From Mycobacteriaceae bacterium (GTDB lineage Bacteria; Actinomycetota; Actinomycetes; Mycobacteriales; Mycobacteriaceae), in NCBI GenBank assembly GCA_013362555.1, contig JABFVX010000057.1, positions 1-7,484 of the forward strand: a DNA stretch of 7,484 bases. Reading direction: 5' to 3'. Each line of letters starts with the position of its first letter. Position 1 is the stretch's first letter. Below are positions 1 through 5,696 of the stretch, piece by piece. The notes beneath the pieces were generated by a model, which saw nothing but the letters and a program-made list of their open reading frames with translations, did not search any database and had not been told where the DNA came from. A program made the translations under genes and the position numbers.

Positions 1-48
1 CAGAACGACCCGTGAGCTGCGTTCATCGCAACTCACGGGTCGTTCTGG
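1..48 (-). repeat. Palindromic hairpin repeat, copy 1 (probable terminator)
   Basis: The arms at 1-16 and 32-47 are perfect reverse complements (16 bp). Inside them a single C/A mismatch (17/31) is followed by four more pairs (18-21 with 27-30) closing a 5-nt loop. The outer pair of the arm probably lies one base before the window, because G48 has no visible partner. It matches copy 2 (3109-3157) at 42 of 48 positions. It lies just downstream of the minus-strand moaCB gene, so an intrinsic terminator for the moeA-moaCB transcript is the simplest role. There is no T-tract on either side, which is common for actinobacterial terminators but weakens the call. A REP-like mobile hairpin is the alternative. 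Confidence 0.75.
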
Positions 49-89
49 AAGATTTCGGGCCGGTCAGCCGCAGGCGGCGACGGGTTCGG

Positions 90-1109
90 TCATGGGATCG
101 CCTCGTGCTCCCCGTCGCCCGCCACCTGGGCGAGGAGGTGGTCCAACAGTGGTTCCAGCACGGCGATGCCGTCTTTGACGCCGCCGGGCGAGCCCGGCAG
201 GTTGACCACGACCGTGCGCCCGGCCAGGCCCGCGACGCCGCGGCTCAGTGCCGCGAGCGGGAAGGCCGCCGCGCCGCGCTGCCGGATCGCTTCGGCGACG
301 CCGGGCAGTTCCCGGTCGATGACCGCCAGCGTCGCCTCCGGGGTGGAGTCGGTCGGGGAGGGGCCGGTGCCGCCGGTGGTGACCACCAGTGCGGGCGAGC
401 CCGCCAGGGCGTCGGCCAGTCCCGCGCGGATCTGCGCGTCCGGGCACACCACCGGCCCGCGCACCGCAAAGCCCAGATTGGAAAGCCATTGCGCCAGAAC
501 AGGTCCCGTGGTGTCGGAGCGAGCGCCCGCTGCCGCCGCCGTCGACGCCACCAGCACGACCGCCGAGCGGGGACCCAGCCGCTCTTCGCCCCCGTCGCCG
601 CGCTCGGCGGGGCGGGCGTCGCGACTCCAGCGGCCGCGCTTGCCGCCCTCCTTGCTGACCAGTCGAATGTCGGTGAGCACGGCTGCCGGATCGACGGCCT
701 TCACCATGTCATGCAGCGTCAGCCCGGCTACCGCGACGGCGGTGAGCGCCTCCATCTCCACGCCGGTCGGACCGACCGTCTTGGCGGTGGCTTCAATGGT
801 GATTGCGGTGTCGGTGAACTCGAAACGCACGTCCGCCTTCGACAGCGAGAGCTGGTGGCACAGCGGGATCAGCTCGGAGGTCTTCTTGGCGCCCGCGATG
901 CCCGCGAGCCGGGCCGTTGCCAGCACGTCGGCCTTGGGCATGGAATCGGCGCGGACCAGCCGCAGCACCTCGGCGGTCGTGTGCAGTGCTCCCGCCGCGA
1001 CGGCGACGCGGGCGGTGTCCGCTTTGCCGCTCACGTCGACCATCCGGGCCCGGCCTTCGGCGTCGACGTGCGACAGCGCGGTGGCGGGGGGTTCCGACGC
1101 GGCGCTCAT
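90..1109 (-). CDS. moaCB: Bifunctional cofactor biosynthesis protein MoaC/MoaB (fusion)
   Basis: The 339-residue protein fuses two Moco enzymes in one frame. Residues about 10-160 are MoaC (cyclic pyranopterin monophosphate synthase), with the MVDVSGK motif, the AxLAGIxGAKKTSELIPLCH block, and lysines near 59 and 137 (in the DMVKAVD motif) matching the catalytic lysines of E. coli MoaC. After a short charged linker, residues about 180-335 are a MoaB/Mog domain (molybdopterin adenylylation), with TTGGTG at 244-249, a PTDSTPEAT stretch and NLPGSPGG near 303-310. The MoaC motif reads CHQL where CHPL is more usual, a tolerable change. Its ATG overlaps the moeA stop (ATGA), so the two are probably translationally coupled. 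MoaC/MoaB fusions are known in actinobacteria, so this is unlikely to be an assembly artefact. Confidence 0.93.
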   Translation of the reverse strand: MSAASEPPATALSHVDAEGRARMVDVSGKADTARVAVAAGALHTTAEVLRLVRADSMPKADVLATARLAGIAGAKKTSELIPLCHQLSLSKADVRFEFTDTAITIEATAKTVGPTGVEMEALTAVAVAGLTLHDMVKAVDPAAVLTDIRLVSKEGGKRGRWSRDARPAERGDGGEERLGPRSAVVLVASTAAAAGARSDTTGPVLAQWLSNLGFAVRGPVVCPDAQIRAGLADALAGSPALVVTTGGTGPSPTDSTPEATLAVIDRELPGVAEAIRQRGAAAFPLAALSRGVAGLAGRTVVVNLPGSPGGVKDGIAVLEPLLDHLLAQVAGDGEHEAIP

Positions 1110-2344
1110 ATCGGCCAGACTCGCACATCCGCACCCGCGGGCACCGACGTGGTCTCCGCCGGGATGTCGATGAGGACGTCGGCGCGGGCCATGGTGGCGA
1201 TGAGGTGCGAACCCGGCCCCGCGACCGGCTCGACGCCCCCGTCGACGAGGCGGCCCCGCTGGAATTGCCGCTTGCCCGCGGGCGAGCGCAGGACCGTGCC
1301 GACGGGCAGCGTCCGCGGCCCGATTTCGGCCAGTCCCGCAAGGTCGCGCAGGACCTCGCGGGCGAAGACGTGGAACGACACCAGCGCGCTCACCGGATTG
1401 CCCGGAAAGCTCAGCACCGGAACGCCGTTGATCACAGTGGTGCCCTGTGGGCCGCCCGGTTGCACCGCCACGTGGCCGAATTCGCCGCCGAGCGGGGACA
1501 GTGTCTGGCGCACCACTTCGAAGTCGCCCATCGAAATGCCGCCGGTCGTGAACACCACTTGCGCGGAATCGAATGCGACATCGAGCAATCGGCGGAACTC
1601 GTTCGGGTCGTCGCTGCTGTGCGCCACCATCCGGACCTGGGTGCCGTTGGCCTCCAGGGCGGTCGCGAGCGCGACCCCGTTGGAGTCGTAGATCTGTCCC
1701 GGCCCCAGTTCGAGTCCGGGGCGGATCAATTCGTTTCCGGTGGTGATGACCGCGGCGTCGATGCGGCGGCGCACCGGCACTCCCGCGACGCCCGCCGCGG
1801 CGAGGGCCGCGGCATGTTTGGGTTCCAGTACTGTGCCCGCGCGGGCCAGCAGCATGCCGCGGCGAATGTCGGTTCCCGGCTCGCGCACGAAATCCCCTGC
1901 CGAGCGCGGGGTTCGGATGATGACGGCGGCGCCGTCGGTGTCGGTGTCCTCCACCGGAACGACACAGTCGGTGTTCGGCGGCAGCGGAGCGCCGGTCATC
2001 AGCTTCACCGCCGCTCCTGCCGGCACCGGATCGCCGTAATCGGCTCCGGCGCCGACGATTCCGAGCACAGTCAGCCGGGCGGGCAGGACGGCCAGCGACT
2101 CGGCGGCCACGGCGTAGCCGTCCATGGCGGAGTTGCGGAAGACCGGTAAGTCGATGGGGGAGTAGACGTTCTCGGCCAGCGTGCGGCCCACCGCGGCCCG
2201 CGGCAGCAGGATCTGCGACGGCCGGTCGTCGAGCGGTTCGAGGAGCGCGCGGATGTGTTCCTGGTGTTCTTCCACCGTGTGGCGTCCCGCGGGACCAGGC
2301 TTCGGCGCCGTGCCCGAGGAGGAGGAATGCGACCGTGACGTCAT
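1106..2344 (-). CDS. moeA: Molybdopterin molybdenumtransferase MoeA
   Basis: This 412-residue cytoplasmic enzyme inserts molybdate into adenylylated molybdopterin, the last step of Moco synthesis. Family motifs are visible in order: RNSAMDGYA near 70-78 (its Asp is the conserved active-site residue), MTGAPLPPNTDCVVPVE, the ITTGNEL start of the MoCF-binding domain, TTGGISMGDFE, and VLSFPGNPVSALVSF near the C-terminus. The length fits the family (about 400). The ATG at 2344 is preferred: the hexamer TAGCCT (minus strand, 2358-2353) ends 8 nt before it, which would give an almost leaderless transcript. A TTG nine bases upstream (2353) would overlap that hexamer, and a GTG at 2275, just before EEHQEHI, is a shorter possibility. 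The stop overlaps the moaCB start by 4 bp. Confidence 0.93.
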   Translation of the reverse strand: MTSRSHSSSSGTAPKPGPAGRHTVEEHQEHIRALLEPLDDRPSQILLPRAAVGRTLAENVYSPIDLPVFRNSAMDGYAVAAESLAVLPARLTVLGIVGAGADYGDPVPAGAAVKLMTGAPLPPNTDCVVPVEDTDTDGAAVIIRTPRSAGDFVREPGTDIRRGMLLARAGTVLEPKHAAALAAAGVAGVPVRRRIDAAVITTGNELIRPGLELGPGQIYDSNGVALATALEANGTQVRMVAHSSDDPNEFRRLLDVAFDSAQVVFTTGGISMGDFEVVRQTLSPLGGEFGHVAVQPGGPQGTTVINGVPVLSFPGNPVSALVSFHVFAREVLRDLAGLAEIGPRTLPVGTVLRSPAGKRQFQRGRLVDGGVEPVAGPGSHLIATMARADVLIDIPAETTSVPAGADVRVWPI

Positions 2345-2352
2345 GACGAGCA

Positions 2353-2358
2353 AGGCTA
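2353..2358 (-). promoter_or_regulatory. Putative -10 hexamer of moeA
   Basis: On the minus strand the hexamer reads TAGCCT, matching the actinobacterial SigA pattern TANNNT. It ends 8 nt before the ATG at 2344, so transcription would begin within one or two bases of the start codon. No convincing -35 element and no Shine-Dalgarno sequence are visible, both consistent with a leaderless gene. This is inference from spacing only. Confidence 0.3.
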
Positions 2359-2387
2359 TCGGAGGGGCGCAGCGGCCGACGCCGAGG

Positions 2388-2417
2388 CGCGACCGAGGGC
2401 GCCCCGCGGGCGTCGCG
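2388..2417. other. Small inverted repeat in the moeA-moaA divergent gap
   Basis: CGCGAC (2388-2393) and GTCGCG (2412-2417) are reverse complements. Inside them GCCC and GGGC can also pair around a 3-nt loop, leaving a bulge. The sequence is extremely GC-rich, so such pairing can arise by chance. It could be an operator shared by the two divergent Moco operons, but nothing here identifies a regulator. The rest of the roughly 125-bp gap holds only the two putative -10 hexamers. Confidence 0.2.
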
Positions 2418-2459
2418 ACAGGGCCGCGATGCGGCCGAATGTGGAGTATGGAACAGGCC

Positions 2460-2465
2460 TAGGAT
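2460..2465 (+). promoter_or_regulatory. Putative -10 hexamer of moaA/moaD operon
   Basis: TAGGAT fits TANNNT and is followed by six bases (TTCCCC) and then the moaA ATG at 2472, the spacing expected for a leaderless transcript starting on the A of the ATG. The AGGA inside the same hexamer could instead act as a weak Shine-Dalgarno sequence. No strong -35 is seen about 17 bp upstream. If the promoter is real it still drives moaD, because the moaA remnant lies between them. Confidence 0.35.
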
Positions 2466-2471
2466 TTCCCC

Positions 2472-2863
2472 ATGGCAGTGGTCGAAGTGGGGATGCCCGG
2501 GGTGCGCCGGGTCGGGCCGGGTGATGTCGCCGACCGGCCCGACACTCCGCTGCTGCTCGACCGGTTCGGCCGAGTGGCTCGTGACCTGCGGGTTTCCATC
2601 ACCGAGAAGTGCTCGCTGCGCTGTACCTACTGCATGCCGGAAGCAGGCCTGCCCGAGATCCCGGCCGATGAGCTGCTGAGCCCGACGAGATCGTGCGGCT
2701 GGTGGCCCTCGCGGTGCGCAGTCTCGGAGTCCGCGAGGTCCGGTTCACCGGCGGCGAGCCGCTGCTGCGCCGGGACCTGGAGCGGATCATCGCGGGCTGC
2801 CGCGCGGTCCTGCCGGGCGTCCCGCTGGCGATGACCCGGTCGACGGGAGCCATCGGTGGTTGA
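2472..2863 (+). pseudogene. moaA: GTP 3',8-cyclase MoaA, frameshifted and truncated remnant
   Basis: Functional MoaA is a radical-SAM enzyme of roughly 330-360 residues that converts GTP in the first step of Moco synthesis. The start is normal: [30 protein letters not shown] carries the CxxxCxxC iron-sulfur motif. After ADELLS the reading frame breaks. Deleting one base near 2682-2684 explains it: a family-like sequence resumes in the next frame from 2684 with [36 protein letters not shown]. That frame stops at 2861-2863, after LPGVPLAM, where the conserved TTNG segment should follow. The rest of the barrel and the C-terminal cluster cysteines (over 200 codons) are missing, and the sequence passes directly into the moaD ribosome binding site. 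The unshifted frame runs on to 2834 as nonsense. The large deletion cannot be a base-calling error, although the single-base shift could be. A working MoaA would have to be encoded elsewhere. Confidence 0.85.
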
Positions 2864-3098
2864 GGTCCGCTATTTTGCCGCGATCGCCGACGCCACCGGC
2901 CGCACCGCCGAGCGGATCGACCTCCCCATTGGAGCGACTGTTGGTGATCTCACGGCTACTCTCACTGCCCGCTACGGCTCGGACCTGGCCCGCATGCTCA
3001 CAGTCGCGGCCTTCCTCATCGGCGACGAACTCACCCGCGACCCGACAGCCCCCCTCGCCCCCCGCGTCGACATTCTCCCCCCGTTCGCCGGGGGCTGA
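2856..3098 (+). CDS. moaD: Molybdopterin synthase small subunit MoaD
   Basis: This 80-residue ubiquitin-like sulfur carrier has the family opening [15 protein letters not shown], a central [16 protein letters not shown] segment, and the ending PPFAGG. The terminal Gly-Gly is the residue pair that is adenylylated and thiocarboxylated so that MoaD can donate sulfur to precursor Z in complex with MoaE. Length and both ends are complete. The GTG start at 2856 has a good GGGAG ribosome binding site six bases upstream (2845-2849). This gene is intact although the moaA remnant before it is destroyed and its final codons overlap this start. No moaE is present within the window. It ends 10 bp before palindrome copy 2 and converges on nadE. 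Confidence 0.93.
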   Translation: MVEVRYFAAIADATGRTAERIDLPIGATVGDLTATLTARYGSDLARMLTVAAFLIGDELTRDPTAPLAPRVDILPPFAGG

Positions 3099-3108
3099 TT
3101 CCTTACCT

Positions 3109-3157
3109 CCAGAACGACTCATGAGTTGCGTTCAACGCAACTCATGAGTCGTTCTGG
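3109..3157. repeat. Palindromic hairpin repeat, copy 2 (probable bidirectional terminator)
   Basis: This is the best copy: 22-nt arms at 3109-3130 and 3136-3157 are exact reverse complements around a 5-nt loop (TTCAA), so the 49 bases are palindromic except for the central base. It lies between the convergent ends of moaD (10 bp away) and nadE (10 bp away), a typical place for a bidirectional terminator. No T-tract follows on either strand. Relative to copy 1 the stem carries two compensated pair changes (C-G to T-A and G-C to A-T). Confidence 0.85.
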
Positions 3158-3167
3158 GCGATTTCGG

Positions 3168-4007
3168 TCAGCGGAACCAGGTGTCGCGGGGGGTGACGGG
3201 GACAGTGCGCTTGTGGCGGGTCGCCAGGTAGGCGCGTTCGACGCGCTCCGCGAGGTCGGCGGGGACGTCCTTGCCTTCGAGGTAGTCGTCTATCTGGGCG
3301 TACGTCAGGCCGAGGGCCACCTCGTCGGGGAGCGCGGGGCGGTCGTCCTCGAGGTCGGCGGTGGGGACCTTCTGCCACACGCTCGGCGGAGCGCCGAGTT
3401 CCTGCAACAGCGCCGCGCCTTGACGCTTCGTCAGGCCGGTCAACGGCGTCAGGTCGACGCCGCCGTCACCATATTTGGTGAAGAACCCGGTGACCGCCTC
3501 CGCGGCGTGGTCGGTGCCCACCACCAGCATGTTCAGCTGTCCTGCGATCGAGTATTGGATCACCATCCGTTCGCGGGCCTTGATGTTGCCGCGGACGAAG
3601 TCGCGCAGCCGGGGCTCGGCGCCGAGCATCTCGCGCAGACCCGCGGCGGACTCCGCGGCCACCGCGTCGGCGCCGGGCTTCACGTTCACCGTGACGGTGC
3701 GGTCGGGACGGATGAACGCCAGCGCGGTCTGCGCGTCCTGCTCGTCGGCCTGCACGCCGTAGGGCAGGCGGACCGCGACGAAGGTGGCGTCGCGTCCGTC
3801 GGCGCGCAGCTCCTCGGCGGCGAGTTGGCAGAGCCGCCCGGTCAGCGTGCTGTCCTGGCCGCCGCTGATGCCGAGCACGAAACCTGTTGTTCCGCTTGCC
3901 CGCAGGTAGTCCTTGAGGAAGTCGACCCGGGCGCGGATCTCCAGTTTGGGCACGATGGTCGGCGCGACGCCGAGCTCCGCCGGAATTTGCTCACGAAGAT
4001 TCGCCAC
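3168..4007 (-). CDS. nadE: Ammonia-dependent NAD+ synthetase NadE
   Basis: The enzyme amidates nicotinic acid adenine dinucleotide to NAD+ using ATP and ammonia, the last step of NAD synthesis. The sequence follows E. coli NadE closely: the ATP-pyrophosphatase P-loop SGGQDS at about 48-53, [14 protein letters not shown], the [12 protein letters not shown] segment, [21 protein letters not shown], and [17 protein letters not shown] followed by IDDYLEGK. There is no glutaminase domain, so it uses free ammonia. The GTG at 4007 gives 279 residues (E. coli has 275) and begins at the conserved ANLREQI. An ATG at 4091 would add 28 residues that do not resemble the family. The GTG has no close Shine-Dalgarno sequence but a -10-like hexamer six bases upstream. 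It is transcribed alone and ends 10 bp before palindrome copy 2, with TGA followed by CCGAAATC. Confidence 0.93.
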   Translation of the reverse strand: MANLREQIPAELGVAPTIVPKLEIRARVDFLKDYLRASGTTGFVLGISGGQDSTLTGRLCQLAAEELRADGRDATFVAVRLPYGVQADEQDAQTALAFIRPDRTVTVNVKPGADAVAAESAAGLREMLGAEPRLRDFVRGNIKARERMVIQYSIAGQLNMLVVGTDHAAEAVTGFFTKYGDGGVDLTPLTGLTKRQGAALLQELGAPPSVWQKVPTADLEDDRPALPDEVALGLTYAQIDDYLEGKDVPADLAERVERAYLATRHKRTVPVTPRDTWFR

Positions 4008-4013
4008 CCCAGC

Positions 4014-4019
4014 ACTGTA
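4014..4019 (-). promoter_or_regulatory. Putative -10 hexamer of nadE
   Basis: TACAGT on the minus strand matches TANNNT and is separated by six bases from the GTG at 4007. Transcription would then start at or next to the first base of the start codon. The nearest GGAGG is 17 nt from the GTG, too far to act as its ribosome binding site, which supports a leaderless reading. No clear -35 is visible. Confidence 0.35.
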
Positions 4020-4024
4020 TCCAC

Positions 4025-4151
4025 CCTCCGGAATGACCCCGTGACGTGCTGCATTCAACGCCTTGCTCGTGAGGCCTGCGGTGTTGCGCACGCTGCCTCC
4101 TCGGGCCGCCGTCTCGCGGCGCGCAACGCTCGGCGCGGGTCATTCCGGAGG
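4025..4151. repeat. Perfect 15-bp inverted repeat flanking the tetR-nadE gap
   Basis: CCTCCGGAATGACCC at 4025-4039 is repeated in inverted orientation as GGGTCATTCCGGAGG at 4137-4151, with 97 bp between. The left copy is in the nadE promoter region and the right copy spans the tetR stop codon (4140-4142). The intervening DNA carries no recognised gene. It contains a weaker pair, GTTGCGC (4083-4089) with GCGCAAC (4121-4127), and a 5-bp hairpin at 4105-4120, which could form a terminator for tetR. A 15-bp exact match at this distance is unlikely by chance. Its meaning is unknown. Confidence 0.5.
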
Positions 4152-4757
4152 CAGCAGAGCGCGGACCAGAGTCTCCCAGGACTGGGCTATGCGGGGCAAA
4201 GGAGCGTTCAGGTCGCGCATCTGGTGCAGGACCAAGGGGGCCTCGATGGTGGCGAGCAGGGACTCGGCCATCAGCCGGGGGTCGCCGGGGGCGCCTGCCT
4301 GGCGCAGCAGCATCGCCACGTGGGCGACGTGGGTGGAGTACACGACGTGGGTGTAGCGACCCGGCTGTGCCGCTGCTTGCAGGTCGCCTTCTATCAGGGT
4401 CACTTCCAGGCAGGCGCGGCCGAACGCCACCAAGCGGTCCACCGGTCCCGCGCCGGGCCCCAGTGGCGGCGGGCCGGACAGGAAGGCTGCTTGCAGCTCG
4501 CGCTCGGAGTGGTCGAGCAGCGCCCGCATCAAGCCCGCGCGGCTGCCGAAGCGGCGGAAGACCGTGCCCTTGCCGACGCCGGCGCGGCGGGCCAGCTCGT
4601 CCATGGTCAGGGCGCACGGTCCGTGCTCGGCGACAAGTTGCGCCGCGGTGTCCAGCAAGCGAGCGCGGTTGCGCGCCGCGTCGCTGCGCTCTTCAGGTGC
4701 GGCGGGTTGGTCTACCAGCGGCAATAGCAAAGACTCGCGCTGAGTGGTCGGGATCAC
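4140..4757 (-). CDS. TetR/AcrR-family transcriptional regulator
   Basis: This 205-residue DNA-binding repressor has an N-terminal TetR domain. Helices 1-3 include ARNRARLLDTAAQLVAEHG and the helix-turn-helix LTMDELARRAGVGKGTVFRRFGSRAGL at about 50-76. The C-terminal half (about 95-205) is a ligand-binding domain I cannot assign to a ligand. The GTG at 4757 is chosen because a strong purine-rich GGGAGG lies 8 nt upstream. Earlier in-frame starts would run back through that site and the operator. It is divergent from the flavin reductase gene at 4865, and the palindrome at 4787-4800 lies between them, so the likely role is to repress itself and the reductase. Confidence 0.88.
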   Translation of the reverse strand: MIPTTQRESLLLPLVDQPAAPEERSDAARNRARLLDTAAQLVAEHGPCALTMDELARRAGVGKGTVFRRFGSRAGLMRALLDHSERELQAAFLSGPPPLGPGAGPVDRLVAFGRACLEVTLIEGDLQAAAQPGRYTHVVYSTHVAHVAMLLRQAGAPGDPRLMAESLLATIEAPLVLHQMRDLNAPLPRIAQSWETLVRALLPPE

Positions 4758-4786
4758 ACTCGCCACCTCCCTTCTCGGAATGAAAT

Positions 4787-4800
4787 CGGACCACGGTCCG
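4787..4800. promoter_or_regulatory. Probable TetR operator between divergent genes
   Basis: CGGACCACGGTCCG has perfect 6-bp arms (CGGACC/GGTCCG) around a 2-bp centre, flanked by AA on the left and TT on the right so that symmetry extends further with one mismatch. It lies 29 bp before the tetR start and 64 bp before the reductase start. TetR dimers commonly bind such short-spaced palindromes in their own divergent promoter. The assignment to this regulator comes from position. Confidence 0.6.
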
Positions 4801-4864
4801 TTTACTCTGAACGAGCCGGGCAGTCCCGGAATTCCCAGAACCGCATTACTAGAGGATGGCATCG

Positions 4865-5425
4865 ATGACCCGCATTCTGACATTGGTCGGCAGCCTTCGG
4901 TCCGACTCGGTCAACCGCAAGCTGGCAGAGGCCGCGGCGGCGAACGCCCCCGAAGGGGCCGAGGTCGTGATACACGAAGGCCTCGGCGACATCCCGTTCT
5001 ACAACGAGGATCTCGACCGGCCCGGCGCCGTTCCCGCGTCCGCGCAGGCGCTGCGCGATGCCGTCGCGAACGCGGACGGCCTGTTGCTGGTCACCCCGGA
5101 GTACAACGGCACGCTGTCCGCGGTGCTGAAGAACGCCATCGACTGGGCCTCGCGGCCCTATGGCGTCAGCGCGATCAAGGACAAGCCGGTCGCCCTGGTC
5201 AGCTCCTCTATCGGCGCGAACGCGGGCAAGTGGGCGCACGGCGACGGTGTGAAGGCCGTCGGCATCGCGGGCGGCGCGGTAGTCGAGGCCGCGCACGTGC
5301 ACTTCGGCTCCAGCGGCGAGCGCTTCGCCGCGGCGCACCCGCGCGAGGACGCGGCGGCGGTCGCCGAACTCACGGCCTCGCTGCGACACCTGATCGACGC
5401 GACCCGGGAGCTCGTCTCGGCCTGA
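4865..5425 (+). CDS. NADPH-dependent FMN reductase family protein
   Basis: This 186-residue flavodoxin-fold protein belongs to the FMN_red group, which includes chromate, azo-dye and quinone reductases. Near the N-terminus LVGSLRSDSVNRKLA forms the FMN phosphate-binding loop. Around residue 75-95 TPEYNGTLSAVLKNAIDWASRP is the signature segment that contacts the isoalloxazine ring. There is no signal peptide, so it acts in the cytoplasm, probably reducing quinones or flavins with NAD(P)H. The natural substrate cannot be read from sequence. The ATG at 4865 has AGAGGA eight bases upstream. An ATG at 4856 would overlap that site. The gene is probably controlled by the divergent TetR protein, consistent with induction by a xenobiotic or redox-active compound. 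Palindrome copy 3 begins 10 bp after its stop. Confidence 0.88.
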   Translation: MTRILTLVGSLRSDSVNRKLAEAAAANAPEGAEVVIHEGLGDIPFYNEDLDRPGAVPASAQALRDAVANADGLLLVTPEYNGTLSAVLKNAIDWASRPYGVSAIKDKPVALVSSSIGANAGKWAHGDGVKAVGIAGGAVVEAAHVHFGSSGERFAAAHPREDAAAVAELTASLRHLIDATRELVSA

Positions 5426-5435
5426 CCGGTCGCCA

Positions 5436-5514
5436 CCAAACGCGAACCGTCCAGAACGACCCGTGAAGTGCGTTGGATGCACGTCGTGGGTCATACTGGA
5501 CGGTTTGCGATTGG
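5436..5514 (+). repeat. Palindromic hairpin repeat, copy 3 (extended, degenerate; probable terminator)
   Basis: The core 5451-5499 matches the other copies at about three quarters of positions, best when read in the same sense as the upstream gene. Its two arms are imperfect: three A-A, C-A or A-G type mismatches and three G-T pairs that would be wobble pairs in RNA. Unlike the other copies, the pairing continues outward: CGCGAACCGT (5441-5450) pairs with ACGGTTTGCG (5500-5509, one wobble), and after one mismatch CCAA (5436-5439) pairs with TTGG (5511-5514). The whole forms a hairpin of about 79 nt that begins 10 bp after the flavin reductase stop, so it probably terminates that transcript before the nrd operon. 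Confidence 0.75.
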
Positions 5515-5664
5515 GCGCCGAAACCGAACGGCCCGGCTGTCTGCTTTGCCTGAGATTTGCTGTGCGCATGGTTCGTCGGCGAAAGCTGGACCCGGGGTCG
5601 GCGGATGGGCTGTTGCTCGACGTTCTGGTCGGTGCTGACGCTAGCGAAATTCCATCGTTGTGAC
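5515..5664. other. Intergenic stretch with no recognised feature
   Basis: Between palindrome copy 3 and the first NrdR-like box I see no supported gene or RNA. A 31-codon frame (ATG at 5569, stop 5661-5663, MVRRRKLDPGSADGLL...) has no ribosome binding site, weak codon bias for this genome and no recognised motif. It is treated as chance. Confidence 0.4.
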
Positions 5665-5680
5665 TCGCAACATGTCGTGT
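5665..5680 (+). promoter_or_regulatory. NrdR box 1 (weaker)
   Basis: TCGCAACATGTCGTGT matches the known NrdR consensus acaCwAtATaTwGtgt at 11 of 16 positions, including the C4, A6, AT centre and Gtgt end. It starts exactly 32 bp before the stronger box at 5697, the three-turn spacing seen for paired NrdR boxes in other bacteria. NrdR is an ATP-cone, zinc-ribbon repressor of ribonucleotide reductase genes when dATP is high. The regulator gene is not in this window. Confidence 0.6.
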
Positions 5681-5696
5681 CAGGTGCGTTTGTCGG

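Noticed and set aside
12..2149. Long plus-strand reading frames (12-1691 and 917-2149)
   Set aside because: They run antisense to moaCB and moeA, have arginine- and glycine-rich sequences with no family motifs, and exist because high GC content removes stop codons.
3078..3094. GC hairpin CCCCCG/CGGGGG at the end of moaD
   Set aside because: It lies mostly in the last codons of moaD (PPFAGG), is explained by codon use, and has no T-tract. Palindrome copy 2 is the better terminator.
3126..4727. 533-codon plus-strand frame across nadE and tetR
   Set aside because: It is antisense to two clearly recognised genes, starts inside palindrome copy 2 and shows no protein motif.
1..5514. CRISPR array
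   Set aside because: The three repeats are more than 2 kb apart with genes between them and no regular spacers.
5463..5663. 66-codon frame starting inside palindrome copy 3
   Set aside because: No ribosome binding site, start lies within the hairpin, weak codon bias and no similarity that I recognise.
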